From positions 62,001 through 126,000 of the forward strand of contig NZ_ABJL02000007.1 of the NCBI RefSeq assembly GCF_000172175.1: 64,000 nt of DNA. The letters are read 5' to 3'. The translations under genes and the position numbers were made by a program. Positions 25,702 to 34,302 of the stretch are shown piece by piece (the first letter of the stretch is position 1; each line of letters begins with the position of its first letter). The DNA is from Bacteroides intestinalis DSM 17393 (lineage in GTDB: Bacteria > Bacteroidota > Bacteroidia > Bacteroidales > Bacteroidaceae). Under the pieces are notes generated by a model, which was given only the letters and a program-made list of their open reading frames with translations, made no database searches and was not told where the DNA came from.

Positions 25702-26697
25702 TTATTTAACAGGAGTTATAGGATCAGCCTGAGGCTCTGCATCGCTCCATTCTCCCCATTCTGGTTCACCAAATGTCACCTGAGCAGCATCACTTGTTAA
25801 ACTTAAAGTATAACGGACACGTTTTCCTTTCTCCCATGTTATAGCAGGAAGAGATACTTCTTTTACACCATCTTCAAGAGTAGATTGACCGTTTCCTCCT
25901 TCTTCTGTAACTTTTGCAGAATAAGTGACTTTCACCTTTACAGCATCAGCTGCAATAGCTTGAGGTAAGAGCATAAACAAAGCAGCAGTAGATTGATCTA
26001 AATTAGAAACATCTGCATCCGCATTAGAAATCAATTCAACAGAACCCGTATAGGCATATACAGTAGGAGTAGCCGATACTTTAACTTCAGTCCAAGTTCC
26101 TGCAGTTTTAGAACCATCAAAAGTAAAAGTACCCTGATCTTTCACACCTGTAAGTTCTAATTTAGTTAATGTATAAGTAAATCCGACTTCACCTTTAATT
26201 GAGAAATTAACCTGAGTCAATAAATGGCAGAATGGAAGTTGCAGATCACCAGCATCTTTATTTTTATCAATCAAATTTGCAGCCAATAAATCTTTTTGAT
26301 CACCAATTTCACCAACTGTATAGTCAAAATGAGGATAGTTTGTCGTTACAGTCAGAGTTTGTTCTGGAGAGACAGAGAAAAATTGTACAAATCCAGTCGT
26401 AGGCCAATAATATGGGCCAGAAGTATACTCCCACTTATTCACATCCTTTTTATTAACTACCACACCCGGCATAAACTCTCCAAGTGTAACATCAGGGCCT
26501 ATCTTCGTTGCCGTCTTATATCCATAAACTTTAAAGGATTTGAAATCTGCGTTATTCACAATATTCGCTCTTGTAGCATTACTCACTACTGCGCCAAAGT
26601 TAATTTTTGCCTTTTCACCAGCCTTCTCAATCTCTTCATTCTGTGAGCAACCTACGATTGCCAACGCAGCAACTGCTGCCAATAAAATCTTCTTCAT
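25702..26697 (-). CDS. Fimbrillin-family (Mfa-like) lipoprotein
   Basis: A 331-residue predicted lipoprotein of the Bacteroidota fimbrillin (Mfa1-like) superfamily, which build type V pili by strand donation after proteolytic trimming. The signal and lipobox are IVGC (Cys at 17). An N-terminal beta-sandwich follows with ATRANIVNNADFKSFKVYGY, a typical start of Mfa-like domains. DLLAANLIDKNKDAGDLQLPFCHLLTQVNF (in the text of the protein around residues 130-165) is the hallmark motif in which small or aromatic residues precede the H-x-L-x-Q stretch. It is the last gene of a three-gene operon with the DUF5119 and DUF3575 genes, 41 bases after the former, and ends in a strong terminator. It could be the stalk or tip subunit; this cannot be told from sequence alone. 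Confidence 0.82.
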   Translation of the reverse strand: MKKILLAAVAALAIVGCSQNEEIEKAGEKAKINFGAVVSNATRANIVNNADFKSFKVYGYKTATKIGPDVTLGEFMPGVVVNKKDVNKWEYTSGPYYWPTTGFVQFFSVSPEQTLTVTTNYPHFDYTVGEIGDQKDLLAANLIDKNKDAGDLQLPFCHLLTQVNFSIKGEVGFTYTLTKLELTGVKDQGTFTFDGSKTAGTWTEVKVSATPTVYAYTGSVELISNADADVSNLDQSTAALFMLLPQAIAADAVKVKVTYSAKVTEEGGNGQSTLEDGVKEVSLPAITWEKGKRVRYTLSLTSDAAQVTFGEPEWGEWSDAEPQADPITPVK

Positions 26698-26738
26698 AAT
26701 CGTTTGTTTTATAAGTTAATATTTTTATTTGTTTACTT

Positions 26739-27698
26739 TCAATTCACAGGTAATTCAACATCCGTCTCATCATCCCAATCACCGACATCACCACCCATAC
26801 CACCGCCTCCACCGGGAGGAACTTCCACATCATCCACTTCTATTTCTTCATCAATCGGTATTTCAATATCCGTTGCCGGATCTCCCTCTCCCTCTTCAGG
26901 AGGAGTAGGCGGAGGAGATGGAGCAGTTACAGCGGCTGTTATGTCAACCTTGACTTCCTGAACCGTATTATCTACCTTCACAAGTAGTAATTTCATCGTT
27001 ACCTCGCTGCCTGAACGTGTGCCTGCTGATTCTGATACAAAAAAAGCAGAAAAGCTACCACGTATCACATCACCTCCTTTTCGGGCCTCTACATAAATTG
27101 GGGCAACACTTGCTGTACATGAGCCATTACTAATGTAATAAGAACCATTCATCCCGTCTACATTACAGATAATGCTTGCCACATTCTTCAATCCTTTCAC
27201 CTTTATTTCAAAAGAATAGTTCTTGACTACCAGTTTCGGTTGAAACTCCATCAAAAGCATCTTCTCACTCTTTTCTATTTTCATATCTTTCACACTTACT
27301 ACATACAAAGGGTCTGGCGACCACACCATCGCTTCACTGCTATTAAGCCCTGTACACGGTCCGGTGTAAGCTTCAATCGTCTCATACGCCCCATCACCAC
27401 GAATCAACACACTCTCTGTATTATAATTGTAAATCACCATGTCATAATATCCCGGTGGCACTTTCACCACTCCCCCTTCAATCGAGAGATAGTTCTCCAC
27501 CTTTCTTCCTTCTTCGCTTTTCGGGTAGAAGATCACCCTCATTCCTTCGGGCAACTGCTCCGTCACCCCCTTCCAATCAAGCTTGATCTGTACTCCGCTG
27601 ACAGGATAATCATCCAGTATATCTCTAAATTCACATCCCGCTAAAAGCACCGATAGCCCCAATAGAAGCAAAAGAAACACACATTTTGTACACCGCAT
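26739..27698 (-). CDS. DUF5119-type lipoprotein with a Pro/Gly/acidic C-terminal tail
   Basis: A 319-residue lipoprotein; the start at 27698 (MRCTKCVFLL) gives a proper signal with lipobox LAGC, and only 2 bases separate it from the preceding stop. The body resembles DUF5119/FimB-Mfa2-like proteins encoded beside fimbrillins (QIKLDWKGV near the N-terminus, then the YNYNTESVLIRG pattern), expected to anchor or cap a fimbria at the outer membrane. The last 60 or so residues are low-complexity: APSPPPTPPEEGEG, runs of Asp/Glu with Ile/Val, a PPGGGGG stretch and a final acidic segment. This tail looks extracellular and flexible, and calcium binding is possible (inference). It is the middle gene of the operon. 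Confidence 0.75.
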   Translation of the reverse strand: MRCTKCVFLLLLLGLSVLLAGCEFRDILDDYPVSGVQIKLDWKGVTEQLPEGMRVIFYPKSEEGRKVENYLSIEGGVVKVPPGYYDMVIYNYNTESVLIRGDGAYETIEAYTGPCTGLNSSEAMVWSPDPLYVVSVKDMKIEKSEKMLLMEFQPKLVVKNYSFEIKVKGLKNVASIICNVDGMNGSYYISNGSCTASVAPIYVEARKGGDVIRGSFSAFFVSESAGTRSGSEVTMKLLLVKVDNTVQEVKVDITAAVTAPSPPPTPPEEGEGDPATDIEIPIDEEIEVDDVEVPPGGGGGMGGDVGDWDDETDVELPVN

Positions 27699-27700
27699 AG

Positions 27701-28669
27701 CTACCGCCTCCTTCCCTGAATGAGCCATACCAAAGAAACCTTGGCTTTCGTAGGCCCTATAAAATGATAGCGTCCGCTACTTGTCCATATCAAATCACTT
27801 TCGTAGGTAGTATATTTTCGGTATTCTGTTTCCAGATAGCCAATCCCCAGACTGAATTCAAGAGCCAGGTGCCGGGCCAGTCGATGACCGTAACCATAAG
27901 TCAGTCCAGAAGCTGCATAATAGTTTCCCCGATATCCTTTATCCTTATCAAACTGGAAGTCGTACACTCCCCCTTCAGCATATATTCCCAGAAAATGTCC
28001 CGTCAACCGTTCACGATTCTTACGATTCCCAAGCCAGTAACGTACCTCAGCACCTCCCGAAAGAAGCTGGTAACAGAAGCCGCGCTTATTGTTCGACCAC
28101 CAGGGACATTTATATTCCATATTCAAAGACCACCGCTGCCCTACGGGCAATTCCACCTCCACATTCGGAGCCAAAGCTAAATCATAAAGTATATTGTTCT
28201 TCAATGCAATCACTGTTCTACGCGGGGTTTCCCTCTTACTTTCTGCCTCAACATACGGAGAAAAAGTCATTAGTTCCATTTTTCCCTCCGGTAGAGTATT
28301 TACAGGCAATGCTAATGTAGCTATCGACAAACTGTCTTTTATCTCCCCTATCCGTTCTACTTTCCGGAATTGATGTTCCGACAAATAAGCGTAAGGTTTT
28401 CCACCATCCAAATAGTGCAACAGCTTTATCAGCTTTTCAAAGTTCCCGAAGTGTCGCCGGATTAACGCCAGCACATCTTCTTTATCCGGCACCTGCGGAT
28501 CATTCATTACCCATTGGTATATTTTGCTCCAGGTTTCCGGTTGAAACATTCGGTCCGTCGGGTTGCAAATATCCTTCTTCGCTGCTAATCTTTCAGCTCG
28601 CATCTCTGCTTTTCCTAATATCAAAAAAGAGAGTATTAAGAATATATATAAACCTACGCGAACCTTCAT
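27701..28669 (-). CDS. DUF3575-type outer-membrane protein
   Basis: A 322-residue exported protein. A signal or anchor helix at residues 7-21 is followed by a periplasmic region (about 30-150) and a C-terminal DUF3575 beta-barrel-like domain (about 158-320: ALKNNILYDLALAPNVEVEL, YKCPWWSNN, GIYAEGGVYDFQ, ASGLTYGYGHRL). DUF3575 proteins accompany fimbrillin operons in Bacteroides and are thought to sit in the outer membrane; the exact role is unknown. It is the first gene of the operon with the DUF5119 and fimbrillin-type genes. A -7 box lies 20 bases upstream of its start. Confidence 0.82.
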   Translation of the reverse strand: MKVRVGLYIFLILSFLILGKAEMRAERLAAKKDICNPTDRMFQPETWSKIYQWVMNDPQVPDKEDVLALIRRHFGNFEKLIKLLHYLDGGKPYAYLSEHQFRKVERIGEIKDSLSIATLALPVNTLPEGKMELMTFSPYVEAESKRETPRRTVIALKNNILYDLALAPNVEVELPVGQRWSLNMEYKCPWWSNNKRGFCYQLLSGGAEVRYWLGNRKNRERLTGHFLGIYAEGGVYDFQFDKDKGYRGNYYAASGLTYGYGHRLARHLALEFSLGIGYLETEYRKYTTYESDLIWTSSGRYHFIGPTKAKVSLVWLIQGRRR

Positions 28670-28688
28670 AACTTTGCTTTGTATATGA

Positions 28689-28696
28689 CAAATGTA
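28689..28696 (-). promoter_or_regulatory. -7 box for the fimbrial operon
   Basis: The minus strand reads TACATTTG, matching TAnnTTTG, upstream of the DUF3575 gene. No -33 match is seen. Confidence 0.45.
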
Positions 28697-28928
28697 TATT
28701 TAAAAAATTGAAAGAAATACGAAGATTATAACTCTTTTCAGGGTGTGGAAGCTTCTGTGAAACGAATGAAACAGATTTGCAACTTTGTAACATAAAAGAG
28801 GTCTCATGCTATTTGATAATCATTTAGCCACTATCATCCACTATATTGTCTCAAAAAGACAGTTCGTGTGCGAAAACAGTGAATATCCGTGAAAGAATTA
28901 TAAAAGGAATATCAAACGGAAGCAAACA

Positions 28929-28960
28929 TTTGGAAAAAACAGGGTGAGCTCTTATATTTG
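28929..28960 (+). promoter_or_regulatory. Consensus promoter without an obvious gene
   Basis: TTTG at 28929-28932 and TATATTTG at 28953-28960 with a 20-base spacer, one of the best promoter matches in the window. The next clear signal downstream is an intrinsic terminator at 29007-29031. Confidence 0.6.
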
Positions 28961-28966
28961 CAATGT

Positions 28967-29031
28967 GATTTTTTTCATAGTATTAGATTTAAGGTTAACA
29001 AAGGTTGGAGTACAGCGGTACTCCTTTTTTT
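28967..29031 (+). ncRNA. Candidate small RNA (promoter plus intrinsic terminator)
   Basis: A transcript begun by the promoter at 28929-28960 would start near 28967. It would end at the hairpin GGAGTAC-AGCG-GTACTCC (29007-29024) followed by seven T (29025-29031), about 65 bases. No credible coding frame lies inside. It could instead be an attenuated leader of the broken ATPase gene downstream. No known RNA family is recognised. Confidence 0.4.
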
Positions 29032-29060
29032 ATACCCATACTTTCCGATACTATTCTTTT

Positions 29061-29115
29061 CCATCCCTTCACCATACCAACTCCGTGTCAAGTCCATACC
29101 AAGTCCGTACCAAGT
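29061..29115 (+). repeat. 11-base-period tandem array, CCnTACCAAGT type
   Basis: Five 11-base units start at 29061, 29072, 29083, 29094 and 29105. The last four read CCATACCAACT, CCGTGTCAAGT, CCATACCAAGT and CCGTACCAAGT, alternating CCA and CCG so that a 22-base dimer is visible. The array lies between the candidate small RNA and the truncated ATPase gene, in the 645-base spacer 28670-29314. Confidence 0.8.
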
Positions 29116-29229
29116 CCAAGTGTATAGACATGGAGCTAATACGGAGCAGACAAGGCTTTGACTATATTCAGAGAATAAAAAGTAAATGGCCATTACGGAG
29201 CTGTATTCTATCTACGTAAACATTTGATT

Positions 29230-29433
29230 ATGAAATTCTACAATAGGGAACAAGAAACAGCCAAACTGCAAGAGATACAACAGAAATCTCTTCTTCAAGC
29301 TCAAATGACCATCATTACCGGACGAAGACGTATTTCTTCCTCTTCCTTGCCGCAAGCGGATAATCCTTCTTCACCTCAAACGAATAGCTGCCGGAAAGAA
29401 GTTTCAAAACCACCTCTCCATTTCCTTCACTGA
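29230..29433 (+). pseudogene. 5' fragment of an AAA-family ATPase gene, cut at Walker A
   Basis: The frame from the ATG at 29230 reads MKFYNREQETAKLQEI and then TIITGRRRI, which is the N-terminus of the DUF234-associated ATP-binding proteins common in Bacteroidota; these continue with GKT of the Walker A motif. Here similarity stops at the Ile codon (29332-29334). The frame continues with unrelated residues, read antisense to the rhamnosidase gene, to a stop at 29433. The rest of the ATPase gene is absent. This is a deletion or recombination remnant. Confidence 0.8.
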
Positions 29434-32400
29434 TAAATTCTACTCCTTTACACTTCCGGACAGGTTTCGTTTTCTCGCGAACATCCCTCAATGATGCAGT
29501 CGGCAGATATAGGGTAGCTGTAGTATTGGCAGGTACAGTGAAAGTATAACGAATCACTCCGCTCTCCACTTTCCAGCCACTTTCAATACGTCCATACATA
29601 GAATCATAATATCCCCGTGCATACGTCATCTTCCCGGTTGGATCGGGCATCGGCTTCAGAACGAACTGCTTGAAACCGGGAAAAGTTTCATCACGCTGTA
29701 TTCCCAAAGAGTAATTGTACATCCAGGCACCCACGGCACCGAAAGAATAATGATTGAAAGAATTCATGCGATTGTTTCCACCAAAGCCATCCGTGCGAGT
29801 ATAAGAGTTCAGACGTTCCCAGATGGTAGTGGCTCCCTGTTCAATGGAATAAAGCCACGAAGGATAACTGGTCTGCTGAAGTAGCCTGTAAGCCAAGTCT
29901 GAATGCCCGTAGTCAGACAAAGCCTTATTGATCCATGATGTGCCGATGAAACCTGTCATCAGAGAGTAAGACGGGCATTGCTGACCTCTGTCCGTGGTAT
30001 TCTCCCTTCTCACAGTCTCTGCAAGATTGGCAATCACCTTATTACGATTCTCTTCATCAATAATATTGAAAGCCAACGGAAGCACATACGAAGTCTGTAT
30101 ATCGATATGTGATCCTTTCTTCTCAGGGACAAAAGCCGAAAATAGGGTCTTTCCGGTCTCAGGCTCTATATACGTTTTATTGAAGAAATCCTTCCGGGCG
30201 GCATGCAGTTCACGAAACCACTCGGCATCGGTAACCTTACCAAGGACAGTCGCCATCTTAGCCATCAACTCCAAATCATAAATGAAGTAGGCTTCCCATA
30301 CCAGAGATTTGTCATTCTTCTCATCCTCCAGCCCCAGCCAATCACACAAATCACCCCACGAACGAGTTTGAACAATCAGGTTGGTTTCTGTTTCGATGGT
30401 ATTATCGATGATGTATTGAATATAGCGTTTCATGGCGTCATAGTGTTCGCTCAACAAAATGGTATCCCCATATTGCTGGTAACACTCCCAAGGCACTGTG
30501 ATTCCGGCACTTCCCCACAGCAGACCGCCAAAACCACCACCCAATGGAGCAATATCCGGAAAACGCCCATCCGTCCGCTGAACATCACGCATAGAACGGA
30601 GATAGCGTCTCAGGAATTGCGGAACATCCGCCAGATAAGTTGCCGTGCGCGAGAAGACAGAAATGTCTCCTGCCCATCCCAGCCGTTCATTGCGTTGCGG
30701 ACAGTCCGTAGGAATAGAAAGGAAGTTTCCATAAGAAGACCAGGTTATATTCTTCCAAAGCTGATTCACCTGAGTATTGGAAGTCTCGTAGCGTGAAGCT
30801 AATTCGTGTATAGAGCTTAGTACTACCCCTTTCACCGCTCCCACAGGCAACGGTTTATCAATGCCTGTGATCTCTATAAAGCGGTAGCCATGATAGGTGA
30901 AGCGGGGAGAGATGGTTTCCTGCCCACCTTTGGCTATATAAACATCCTGAGCCATAGCGGCACGGATATTCTCCAGCATAATCATACCGATATTCCCTTC
31001 GTATTCCGGCAAATCGGGATATTTCACCTCAGCAAAACGCAATGTAATTTCCGTTCCGGGTTTCATGCCCGATAAACTAATCCGGGGAACTCCTACCATA
31101 TTCTGCCCCATATCATACACAAACACACCGGGGCGGACTTCTTCCACCGAGAGAGCCGTCAACTCATTTATTTGTTTCACCGTCTGACCAAACTGCCCGA
31201 TAAGTTCAAAGCCTGAATAATCATTCACCCACGGCATATTCGGATTACCTACCGTACTGATATTACCTTCCAAGGCAACTTCATGAGCCGGTTTCCAGGC
31301 AGATGCATCATAAGAGGCCATGCTCCATCCTTCCACTGCCGTTTCCCTTAAAGCATCATACACTTCGCCCTGGAAGAAACTACCGTAAGCAATAGGACCT
31401 TCACTAAAATACTGCCAGGATAACGGATCAGTTACCACCACATCGGTCCGGCCATCTGCATACGTGATAACCAGTTTTGCTAATAAAGATTGGCGGTCAC
31501 CGAAGAAGTTCCAATTGTCTCCCGTAAAGGTAGCACCCCCACTCCACCAGCCTTCTGCCAGTAAAGCGCCAAGGGCATTTCTGCCGGAATGAACATACTC
31601 CGTTACATCAAACGTCTGGTACAGATGGGTTTTATTATACTGGGTGATTCCAGGATTAAAATAATCTTCTCCTATACGCTTGCCATTCAGATAAACCTCA
31701 TAAATACCACGTGAAGTAACATACAAGCGAGCTTTGGTTATTTCTGTATGCGGAGTAGAGAAAACCGTACGAAGCATAGGGGCAGAATTGCCTTTGGGAG
31801 TGAAAGTACGAAAAGCACCGGAAACATCGCCATCTATCCAGTTATTCCCTTCTTTACAAGTAGTTATCACATTCGAAGGACTTCTGAAATTAGCAATCTC
31901 CATCTGCGGGAAAATAGCAGATTGCCCTGCGGGAACATCAAAACCGACATCGCCTACCACCGGGAAAGCAATAAAATCACCTCCCTGTCCCAGTGGATTC
32001 AGATTTACCCAACCAATCTCTTCACCACCATCCACATAAAATCTTGTAAACCCCAAATCGGAAGTAAGGCTTATGGTATGCTGTGCATACTTGTTGTTTT
32101 CATGAATCCATGTCAGCGGAACAGGGAAACTTTTGAAAGGAACGCTTCCCTGATCGCCCGGATGGTATCCCACACGATACACATTCAGCATTGCCTTTTT
32201 ACCCGAAGCGAGTGAATCAATGCTCAATTCTATTTTAATATAAGATTCATCTTTTCCATTCTGCAAGTGATACAGGTTCTTATTCTTATCCATCAGACGC
32301 TTATCATTCGCTCCGTAGACAAAGCTTGCACGTGTGCTTTTCGACTTTTCATCCAGCTGAAGTGAAACATTCAGCCTGAATACCGGGAGATAGTGAGAAT

Positions 32401-32875
32401 AGAGCATCCTGTCTTTATCTCCGCCACCTATCCACTTGGCACCACTCCATCCCTCGTAAGGGGAAGTTTTACTCATTAATCCTGTCTCAAACCAAGAAGT
32501 TTCCGATGATTGCTCGCCTCTTTGATTCCAAACGTTGACCGTCCAGAAATAGCAGGTAGCAGGTTGCAAAGGAGCACCGGCATATTCTATGTTCAGTGAC
32601 AGGTCACTCGACACTTTTCCGCTATCCCATACCAAACTGCCCTTTTCATCAGTCACTATTATCTGATAGGCCTTCTGCGAATAACCTCTTTCGGTATCCG
32701 GCACCACCATTTGCCAACTGAAACGAGGCTTTTCTACATCGATGCCTAATGGCATTTCGGCATATTCCACCTTGAGTTTTTTTATAGAAACAGGATTTTC
32801 TACAGCATATAACAAAGCCGGACAAGCCAGGCAGATAGAAAGAATCAACAATACAAGGGATTTATAGCTTTTCAT
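29315..32875 (-). CDS. GH78 alpha-L-rhamnosidase
   Basis: A 1186-residue secreted glycosidase that removes terminal alpha-L-rhamnose by inversion. A signal peptide covers residues 1-24. The N-terminal fibronectin-like domain (about 30-130, PRFSWQM) is followed by an inserted jelly-roll-like region (about 145-345). A beta-sandwich with KARLYVTSRGIYEVYLNGKRIG precedes the (alpha/alpha)6 catalytic domain, which has DCPQRNERLGWAGD (about 723-736) including the general-acid Glu. The C-terminal beta-sandwich domain follows FNHYSFGAVGAWMY. The last residues (KRKKYVFVR) are partly read from the antisense of the adjoining ATPase fragment, so the original C-terminus was probably replaced. It has its own -7 box. 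Its place beside the SusCD/GH2 genes suggests that it serves the PUL. Confidence 0.9.
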   Translation of the reverse strand: MKSYKSLVLLILSICLACPALLYAVENPVSIKKLKVEYAEMPLGIDVEKPRFSWQMVVPDTERGYSQKAYQIIVTDEKGSLVWDSGKVSSDLSLNIEYAGAPLQPATCYFWTVNVWNQRGEQSSETSWFETGLMSKTSPYEGWSGAKWIGGGDKDRMLYSHYLPVFRLNVSLQLDEKSKSTRASFVYGANDKRLMDKNKNLYHLQNGKDESYIKIELSIDSLASGKKAMLNVYRVGYHPGDQGSVPFKSFPVPLTWIHENNKYAQHTISLTSDLGFTRFYVDGGEEIGWVNLNPLGQGGDFIAFPVVGDVGFDVPAGQSAIFPQMEIANFRSPSNVITTCKEGNNWIDGDVSGAFRTFTPKGNSAPMLRTVFSTPHTEITKARLYVTSRGIYEVYLNGKRIGEDYFNPGITQYNKTHLYQTFDVTEYVHSGRNALGALLAEGWWSGGATFTGDNWNFFGDRQSLLAKLVITYADGRTDVVVTDPLSWQYFSEGPIAYGSFFQGEVYDALRETAVEGWSMASYDASAWKPAHEVALEGNISTVGNPNMPWVNDYSGFELIGQFGQTVKQINELTALSVEEVRPGVFVYDMGQNMVGVPRISLSGMKPGTEITLRFAEVKYPDLPEYEGNIGMIMLENIRAAMAQDVYIAKGGQETISPRFTYHGYRFIEITGIDKPLPVGAVKGVVLSSIHELASRYETSNTQVNQLWKNITWSSYGNFLSIPTDCPQRNERLGWAGDISVFSRTATYLADVPQFLRRYLRSMRDVQRTDGRFPDIAPLGGGFGGLLWGSAGITVPWECYQQYGDTILLSEHYDAMKRYIQYIIDNTIETETNLIVQTRSWGDLCDWLGLEDEKNDKSLVWEAYFIYDLELMAKMATVLGKVTDAEWFRELHAARKDFFNKTYIEPETGKTLFSAFVPEKKGSHIDIQTSYVLPLAFNIIDEENRNKVIANLAETVRRENTTDRGQQCPSYSLMTGFIGTSWINKALSDYGHSDLAYRLLQQTSYPSWLYSIEQGATTIWERLNSYTRTDGFGGNNRMNSFNHYSFGAVGAWMYNYSLGIQRDETFPGFKQFVLKPMPDPTGKMTYARGYYDSMYGRIESGWKVESGVIRYTFTVPANTTATLYLPTASLRDVREKTKPVRKCKGVEFISEGNGEVVLKLLSGSYSFEVKKDYPLAARKRKKYVFVR

Positions 32876-32906
32876 AATATACAGTAATTCATAGATTTAC
32901 AGTGTA

Positions 32907-32914
32907 CAAATATA
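32907..32914 (-). promoter_or_regulatory. -7 box for the GH78 gene
   Basis: The minus strand reads TATATTTG, matching TAnnTTTG, about 32 bases before the start codon at 32875. Confidence 0.45.
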
Positions 32915-33017
32915 GTGTTTATCTAATAAATATTGAATGAGTAATTTGATATAATTTATTAGAAAATTGCCATATCAGTAAACATAGAATCTAATTCAAT
33001 AATCTGCATATAAGCTC

Positions 33018-34106
33018 TTATCCTACGATCCACTTACTGCCCGGTATGAATGAGATAATCTTCGTAGCGATGAAACAGCTAATGAATGTAGTTACTGCAA
33101 TACAGGGTATAGCAGCAACAGTAGGCAATGCCAGGTTATGCTTGAACACAGTTACCCATAACCCAAGCCAGAATATATGCATAAGGTACATACCATAGCT
33201 GAGCTTTGATGTTTCTGTAATAACCTGTGGCGGATTCTGACGGTTTATACATGTGAAAAGAAGGAATGTACCTGCCGTAAGGAGCACACAGTTGATAGTA
33301 CAGAAAGCCCATCCGATCTCTATTTCAGGAGTAACAAGAATTTTTCCGGGAATGGCCTGGACATAGAATGAATAGATCGTCCATACAGCGCCTACCACCA
33401 TTAAAATAGTTCCTATAGTGAGACGCTTGGAACGGTTCCATGTAAGATGTACACGTATATAATGCGCCATTACAAGGTATCCCAAGTAACCGGAGAAGTA
33501 CCACAACATATGGTATTCGTTCCAGAAACATTGTCCCCATACTTCACCGAACCAGCGGTTGAGATAAGGCATACAGGTCGAAAGCAGGAACAAACCAATG
33601 AAAAACCTTTCTTCTTTAGCCGTAGCTTTACTCAACCACGGCGATATGATGGGGATGAACAGATAAAGGCTGATCAAAGGATACATGAACCACAAGTGTC
33701 CGGCCAGTGACGGAAAGTTCAGGAGTATCCGCGACATATCATTCAATGATGTTTCTCCGTTTATCTGTCCCCACAACATCGGAAGCGTACTATACAGTAT
33801 CATGAATATGAAGAATGGCGGCAAGATGCGAATGGCACGTTGACGGTAGAATTGCCACATGGTCTGTTCTTTCTTCATCGGTGCAAGAAGAAAGGCAGAG
33901 ACAATCATAAACAGTGGCACCGCCATGCGTGAGAAACCGTCGTACACAGCTACCCATAGCCGATCCGCCTCACTACCCAAGTAGGACTGCGGCCCCACCA
34001 TATCCGTAGCTCCGGCAGCACCATAAAAGTTTTCACTAGCATGGACAACCATGACAAGAAAGCACGCAAATACACGCACATAATCCAAAAAAACAATACG
34101 CCTCAT
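33018..34106 (-). CDS. Acyltransferase-3 family membrane O-acyltransferase
   Basis: A 362-residue polytopic membrane protein with about ten helices. It has the family start FLDYVRVFACFLVMVVHASE (residues 5-24), containing the conserved His thought to be catalytic in acyltransferase-3 proteins, and an Arg-rich turn YRQRAIRILPPFF (about 86-98). Such enzymes transfer acetyl or other acyl groups to cell-surface sugars. It sits between SusD and the rhamnosidase but has its own -7 box and is separated from susD by a hairpin. Participation in the PUL is therefore uncertain; it might act on self glycans rather than on the imported substrate. Confidence 0.85.
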   Translation of the reverse strand: MRRIVFLDYVRVFACFLVMVVHASENFYGAAGATDMVGPQSYLGSEADRLWVAVYDGFSRMAVPLFMIVSAFLLAPMKKEQTMWQFYRQRAIRILPPFFIFMILYSTLPMLWGQINGETSLNDMSRILLNFPSLAGHLWFMYPLISLYLFIPIISPWLSKATAKEERFFIGLFLLSTCMPYLNRWFGEVWGQCFWNEYHMLWYFSGYLGYLVMAHYIRVHLTWNRSKRLTIGTILMVVGAVWTIYSFYVQAIPGKILVTPEIEIGWAFCTINCVLLTAGTFLLFTCINRQNPPQVITETSKLSYGMYLMHIFWLGLWVTVFKHNLALPTVAAIPCIAVTTFISCFIATKIISFIPGSKWIVG

Positions 34107-34140
34107 CTTTTGTTTAGTATTAGAGATAACTATTCAATTG

Positions 34141-34148
34141 CAAAGATA
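34141..34148 (-). promoter_or_regulatory. -7 box for the acyltransferase gene
   Basis: The minus strand reads TATCTTTG, matching TAnnTTTG, 35 bases upstream of the start. A second match (TACCTTTG) is at 34161-34168. Confidence 0.5.
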
Positions 34149-34222
34149 GGACATGCCACACAAAGGTATAGGATAGAATCCTACCAAAAAATGCCACTTT
34201 TAAGCCAAAAGCTACAAATATA

Positions 34223-34262
34223 GTAATCGCATTGCAGTATTAGCCTACCACAATGCGATTAC
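34223..34262 (-). terminator. Hairpin after the SusD gene
   Basis: Perfect 12-base inverted repeat GTAATCGCATTG (34223-34234) and CAATGCGATTAC (34251-34262), 41 bases beyond the SusD stop. No U-run follows, so it may stabilise the transcript end rather than stop transcription alone. Confidence 0.55.
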
Positions 34263-34302
34263 ACGATAATCTGAAAAGACAGATTCGACTGACAAAGAAA
34301 AA

